In this document: piece after piece, positions 5,778 to 8,992 of the stretch
Position numbering within the stretch: the first letter of the stretch is position 1
Layout of the letters: every line of letters starts with the position of its first letter
Assembly (NCBI GenBank): GCA_030613445.1
Contig: JAUWLY010000103.1
Coordinates: forward strand, 1 to 8,992
DNA: 8,992 nt
Source: Candidatus Stahliibacteriota bacterium
Lineage (GTDB): Bacteria; Hydrothermota; Tepidihabitantia; SM23-42
Direction of reading: 5' to 3'
Translations under genes and position numbers: made by a program
The notes under the pieces: model-generated
Database searches by the model: none
What the model was told of the DNA's origin: nothing
The model's input: the letters and a program-made list of their open reading frames with translations, nothing else

Positions 5778-5855
5778 TCTGGATCATCCGGTTAAACCGG
5801 ATGATGACACGAAAGCAAACCGGATGATGACACGAAAGTAAACTGGGATGATACC
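5778..5855 (+). repeat. Compact hairpin D with 23-bp tandem half-sites
   Basis: ATCATCCGGTT (5783-5793) and AACCGGATGAT (5795-5805) are perfect 11-bp arms around a single base, as if the loop of copies A and B were deleted. The right arm is part of a 23-bp tandem unit (5794-5816 and 5817-5839, differing at the last base), with a decayed third copy from 5840 (ACTGGGATGATACC). Confidence 0.85.
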
Positions 5856-5948
5856 TTGGACTTATGACGTTCATTGTTCGACTTCTCCTCATGCCTGTTG
5901 AAAATCTCGAACGTAGTGAGAGGCCCCGTAAAACGAAGTTGTATGGGG
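5856..5948. other. Gene-free spacer downstream of the PEP-utilising enzyme
   Basis: No gene is supported here. CCCCGTA (5924-5930) and TATGGGG (5942-5948) form a rough inverted pair around a purine-rich centre, and GAACGTAGTGAGAG resembles dispersed intergenic repeats of other uncultured bacteria. A minus-strand frame of 74 codons overlapping the enzyme's stop runs through this spacer and repeats C and D; it reads as translated repeat, not protein. Confidence 0.4.
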
Positions 5949-8357
5949 TCATTTGGTCTTTGATATTATTTTAACTTTGCCTGTATCCGCGTCCAGCTCG
6001 ATGACCTTACCATCAGGAATAAGGGCGGTCGCATTCCTGATCACCACAGCTGGTACGCCCAGCTCCCGAGCCACCATGGCGGCATGACATATTATCCCAC
6101 CAACTTCAATTACGATACCAGAAGCAATTGTAAAAAGCGGCGTCCAACCCGGATCTGTATGATGAGTAACTAATATCTCGCCCTCTTTCAATCGCACACT
6201 ATCCTTGAAATTCTTCACCACCCTTGCCCGTGCTTTGATTTTGCCAAAACTAAGGGGCTCTCCTGATAATACAGCAGAGTCTTCTGAAGCAGCAAAAACT
6301 CTTTCACCACTTTCAAATACGATATCTGGCGCCTTTGCTTGTCTATAAGTCTTCCACTCATCCTTTCTTTTCTTTATAAGGGTTAATATATCATTCTTTG
6401 TTGATCGTTGGGCGAGTATGCCATCCAGGTCTTCCAGTGTAAGAAAGAAAATATCCCGAGAATTCGTAAGGTACCCCTGCCTGATCAGAATTCTTTCCAT
6501 AACAAAGAGTTGATCTTTTATTTTTGCCATCATCTTAAGATACTTGTCCTTCCCATTTTCTCTCAAGGGTATGAGTGCTTCTATTCGTGGAATAAATATC
6601 TTCAAAATGAATCTCTCAAATGATCCTAAATCATTCAGGATATTATGTACTATTGTCTTGCGATCAATGCGATACGATCGATCATCAGTTACAGTGGTCA
6701 TTACGCTAAACACCATATTATGATCTTCACGCCAATTCATGGACGCGATATCGAACTCAGCAGGTCCACGATGACCAAACTCCTTTATGAATGCATCAAA
6801 ATGATTTCTGAATTGAATATCTTTTTCGTACAATCTTTTCAGGTTCGAAAGTGTCATCTTGCCGGTCTTCTGTCTTGCCCTGGCTGCAAGATCCCTTAAC
6901 GTCAATGCCATCTCGCCGGTCCGGTCAAGGATGCCAAGGACTGTCTTCCGAGCTAGAACCTCGCCTTTTTTCCCCATTCTGATACCCAAAAGCTTACTCA
7001 ATACTGCAAGCGAGAAAATACTCAAGAACAAGCCGCCAAAGTATCGACGGGCGAATTTCTTTGCGACGAATTGCATCCATTCTCTTATGTTGTTCACTCC
7101 GGCCACCAAATCATTCGCTGGCTCCAACTCATTAGCAATCACATCCAGGGTATCATGAGCTTTTTTTACTTTCGTAGACATCCACCTGAAGCGGCAGAAA
7201 CCAAGGGCCATATAATGTGACATCCGAATCAGTGCAACCGCACTAAACCATAACATCGTAAGGGTTGGGATTGGACTTCGCAAGTTCTTAATGTCCACCG
7301 CTTTGAATGCCTGTGCCATTTGAGGATCAAGTGATCTATCTCCTTCCATAAAATCTAAGATAGGACCAATCGACTTGCCGTACGATATTGTATTGTTTAC
7401 ATTCCAGTACAGCCTTCCTGATATAAGTTCTACCGGTCGGAATTCATCGTATTTCTGCCGAGATACTGGTAGCCCAAAAACGTGCATAATGATTTCTGGA
7501 AAGAACACTGTATCAAATATCGACCACCCCATTGGTGAAATCGGGTCCGGTATCGTTTCCCTTACATTGGCATTGCACCAAACCGTACCTCTTCGACGCG
7601 GTTCTGCAGCATACACGGCAACTGGTCGAGACTGTAATATATACAGTTTTCCCTTTTCAATCGCCCATTCAATATCCTGTCCAGACCCAAATATTTTTTC
7701 TATCTTCTTTCCTGCCCGGATAAGTTCACGTAGCTGTATGTCAGACAGAAGATTATCCCCCTTGCATTCAATTATATTGCCTGATTTAATACGATAACGA
7801 GTCGGCGTTATTTTCCCAGATACGAGTTTTTCGCCGAGTCCTGGACAACATTCTATCAAAACTTCACGCACTGAAAACGGGCTTTGCGTAACCATCACGC
7901 CGCTGACTTCTGGCTGGAGCTGATGTTGTATTATCACTGCCATATCACCACGTGAAATATTCATCTGTTTACGGTATTTCTCCACCTGCTGTGAATCTAT
8001 AGAATCCCAAACCCGAATAATAGCTGATAGACCAGAACTAATGTCTTTCACATTAAGTACGGTAGTGTACATGCCGGCAAACGAAACACCCGGTAAATCC
8101 TCGGCAGTACATGAAGACCGAATTGCCACTGTCTTGCCTTCAAGGAATTGTGAAAGGACTATCTTCAATTCCCCTTCGAGTTCCGGTGTCATTCCTCCTT
8201 TCCTTTCATTTTCTTTAAAAGCTTTTGTTGTAATAACCAGGAATTCAGGTACGCGAAATTTCGATGTTAGTTGCAACAAATTCCAGGCTTTCGCACCAAC
8301 TTGTTCTTGTCTAGGGGACAGGCTACTTTTTAGATACAGAAATCTATCTGATATCAT
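5949..8357 (-). CDS. PEP-utilising enzyme, rifampicin phosphotransferase/PEP-synthase-like
   Basis: This 802-residue protein has a PPDK-type ATP-grasp domain (about 10-250). Visible motifs are VGAKAWNL with Lys23, AIRSS (78-82), AEDLPGVSFAG (85-95) and DIEWAI...LQSRP (228-245). A middle region (about 260-700) begins WCNANVRETIPDPISP, as in rifampicin phosphotransferases and related PEP-synthase-like proteins. A terminal swivelling domain has the phosphohistidine motif GGIICHAAMVARELGVPAVV with His758. It ends 44 residues later, so the PEP/pyruvate TIM barrel of true PEP synthase and PPDK is missing. The expected chemistry is ATP-dependent phosphorylation of His758 and transfer to a substrate bound by the middle region; that substrate is not evident. 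Its ATG lies 13 bp after the ABC-F stop with no clear Shine-Dalgarno site. Residues about 9-15 are encoded by one arm of an inverted repeat. Confidence 0.85.
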   Translation of the reverse strand: MISDRFLYLKSSLSPRQEQVGAKAWNLLQLTSKFRVPEFLVITTKAFKENERKGGMTPELEGELKIVLSQFLEGKTVAIRSSCTAEDLPGVSFAGMYTTVLNVKDISSGLSAIIRVWDSIDSQQVEKYRKQMNISRGDMAVIIQHQLQPEVSGVMVTQSPFSVREVLIECCPGLGEKLVSGKITPTRYRIKSGNIIECKGDNLLSDIQLRELIRAGKKIEKIFGSGQDIEWAIEKGKLYILQSRPVAVYAAEPRRRGTVWCNANVRETIPDPISPMGWSIFDTVFFPEIIMHVFGLPVSRQKYDEFRPVELISGRLYWNVNNTISYGKSIGPILDFMEGDRSLDPQMAQAFKAVDIKNLRSPIPTLTMLWFSAVALIRMSHYMALGFCRFRWMSTKVKKAHDTLDVIANELEPANDLVAGVNNIREWMQFVAKKFARRYFGGLFLSIFSLAVLSKLLGIRMGKKGEVLARKTVLGILDRTGEMALTLRDLAARARQKTGKMTLSNLKRLYEKDIQFRNHFDAFIKEFGHRGPAEFDIASMNWREDHNMVFSVMTTVTDDRSYRIDRKTIVHNILNDLGSFERFILKIFIPRIEALIPLRENGKDKYLKMMAKIKDQLFVMERILIRQGYLTNSRDIFFLTLEDLDGILAQRSTKNDILTLIKKRKDEWKTYRQAKAPDIVFESGERVFAASEDSAVLSGEPLSFGKIKARARVVKNFKDSVRLKEGEILVTHHTDPGWTPLFTIASGIVIEVGGIICHAAMVARELGVPAVVIRNATALIPDGKVIELDADTGKVKIISKTK

Positions 8358-8391
8358 AAGGTAGCCGTGCCTAAAAAGTAGCCTGTCCCCT
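8313..8391. repeat. Perfect 21-bp inverted repeat across the ABC-F/PEP-enzyme junction
   Basis: The arms at 8313-8333 and 8371-8391 are exact reverse complements (core GGGGACAGGCTACTTTTTAG and its complement), separated by 37 bp that contain the start codon of the PEP enzyme. The right arm supplies the last codons and TAG stop of the ABC-F gene, and the left arm lies inside the coding start of the PEP enzyme. The motif resembles the ends of small REP/IS200-like dispersed elements I recall from uncultured bacteria. In mRNA it would fold with the start codon in the loop. Confidence 0.9.
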
Positions 8392-8992
8392 TTCCAGCTC
8401 CTCGATCTCTTCAGCCAGACGCTGGTATTCTTCGAATAGCTTTTTCGACTTTCGGGGATTATTTATCAAGCCGGGGCGTGAAAAAGACTTCCTTAATTCT
8501 TGACGACGTACTTCTTTCTCAATTATTTGCAGTCGTAGTCGGTCTTGCGTGGATTGTTTGGTCTTCTCTTTTAATGGTTTGTTCAGTGGCTGTAGCGCCT
8601 TTTTCCCTTTTTTCCACAGATAGTAGGAATAATCACCAGGATAGTCATATACACGACTATCCTTTAACTCTATTATTCGCGTCGCAAATGATGCGATTAA
8701 ATCACGGTTATGAGAAACCAATATCGTAGTTCCTTGATAAGTTAGTATTGCCTGCTTAACGGCATCTACTGAATCGCGGTCAAGATGATAGGTTGGTTCA
8801 TCGAGGATAAGTAAATTTGACGGCTCAATCATTGCTTTCAATATCACAAGGCGCGTTTTTTCACCACCACTCAGGATGTCTATTCTTTTGTTAACATCGT
8901 CGCCAGAAAAGGAAAACAGACCTAAAAAGCCACGCAGATTTATGTTCGCAGCTGAACAAGCACTTTGGGTAACTTCTTCCAGAACAGTATTT
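8371..8992 (-). CDS. ABC-F family ATPase, C-terminal half, cut by window edge
   Basis: The frame is open to the window edge, giving 206 residues of the second ATPase domain and tail. The GTG at 8845-8847 is an internal codon, not the start. Upstream codons read ...GLFSFSGDDVNKRIDI, then the signature LSGGEKTRL, Walker B LLILDEPTYHLD and the switch histidine in ILVSHNRDL. The usual ABC-F Walker B ends DEPTNHLD; here Tyr replaces Asn (codon 8788-8790). A charged helical tail (about the last 70 residues, QIIEKEVRRQELRKSF... EEYQRLAEEIEELER) fits the C-terminal coiled coil of Uup/YdiF-type members. These cytosolic proteins have no membrane domain and act on the ribosome E site, in translation or antibiotic protection; which one cannot be told here. 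Its last residues and stop come from the inverted repeat. It is cotranscribed with the PEP enzyme. Confidence 0.88.
   Translation of the reverse strand, partial: NTVLEEVTQSACSAANINLRGFLGLFSFSGDDVNKRIDILSGGEKTRLVILKAMIEPSNLLILDEPTYHLDRDSVDAVKQAILTYQGTTILVSHNRDLIASFATRIIELKDSRVYDYPGDYSYYLWKKGKKALQPLNKPLKEKTKQSTQDRLRLQIIEKEVRRQELRKSFSRPGLINNPRKSKKLFEEYQRLAEEIEELERGQATF

Noticed and set aside
5794..5855. CRISPR-like tandem array
   Set aside because: The 23-bp units are contiguous with no unique spacers, and no cas genes are present.
5728..5952. 74-codon minus-strand open frame overlapping the PEP-enzyme stop by ATGA
   Set aside because: Its translation is mostly the hairpin repeats C and D read as codons, with no domain or ribosome binding site.
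7375..7797. 140-codon plus-strand open frame, and the other plus-strand frames within 6400-8364
   Set aside because: They lie antisense to the well-supported PEP-enzyme gene and show no domain features.
5949..8357. Call as true phosphoenolpyruvate synthase (ppsA) or PPDK
   Set aside because: The C-terminal PEP/pyruvate TIM-barrel domain is absent. The protein ends just after the phosphohistidine domain.

Overview
The window looks like chromosomal DNA from a deep-branching, Gram-negative-type bacterium of moderate GC. The envelope features support this: a TPR lipoprotein, a membrane-anchored solute-binding protein and a SPOR-domain protein. A large (Alu-domain type) SRP RNA is present rather than the short 4.5S form of proteobacteria. 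Intergenic DNA is full of small palindromic repeats. This combination suggests an uncultured candidate phylum (the WOR-3/Stahlbacteria area is my guess), but nothing here proves a taxon.

Layout. Bases 1-153 hold the 5' part of the SRP RNA gene on the minus strand, cut by the window edge. Directly upstream of it is a minus-strand pair (158-2367): a TPR lipoprotein followed by an NMT1/THI5-like solute-binding protein, joined by a TAATG overlap and led by a recognisable promoter and Shine-Dalgarno site. A 405-bp divergent gap (2368-2772) carries two facing intergenic repeats. A plus-strand operon follows (2773-5160): a beta-rich protein with a C-terminal SPOR domain, ridA and rnc, each overlapping the next. 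The RNase III has Gly where the catalytic Asp114 (E. coli numbering) should be.

Bases 5160-5948 are a repeat cluster. A single-domain GIY-YIG nuclease gene (5256-5573, minus) lies between two 71-bp direct repeats that differ at one base. Further copies and half-copies follow. One of them keeps its hairpin through compensatory changes on both arms, and extra half-sites recur every 23-24 bp. This nuclease-plus-repeat arrangement is the best candidate here for an undescribed mobile or repeat-spreading system.

The right end (5949-8992, minus) holds an ABC-F ATPase, cut by the window edge, followed 13 bp later by an 802-residue PEP-utilising enzyme. The latter has a PPDK-type ATP-grasp domain and a terminal phosphohistidine domain, the architecture of rifampicin phosphotransferase and PEP-synthase-like proteins. 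A perfect 21-bp inverted repeat straddles the junction. One arm encodes the end of the ABC-F protein and the other encodes residues near the start of the PEP enzyme.

A common theme is that short repeats have reached the ends of several genes (GIY-YIG, ABC-F, the PEP enzyme, possibly rnc) and now supply stop codons or terminal residues.
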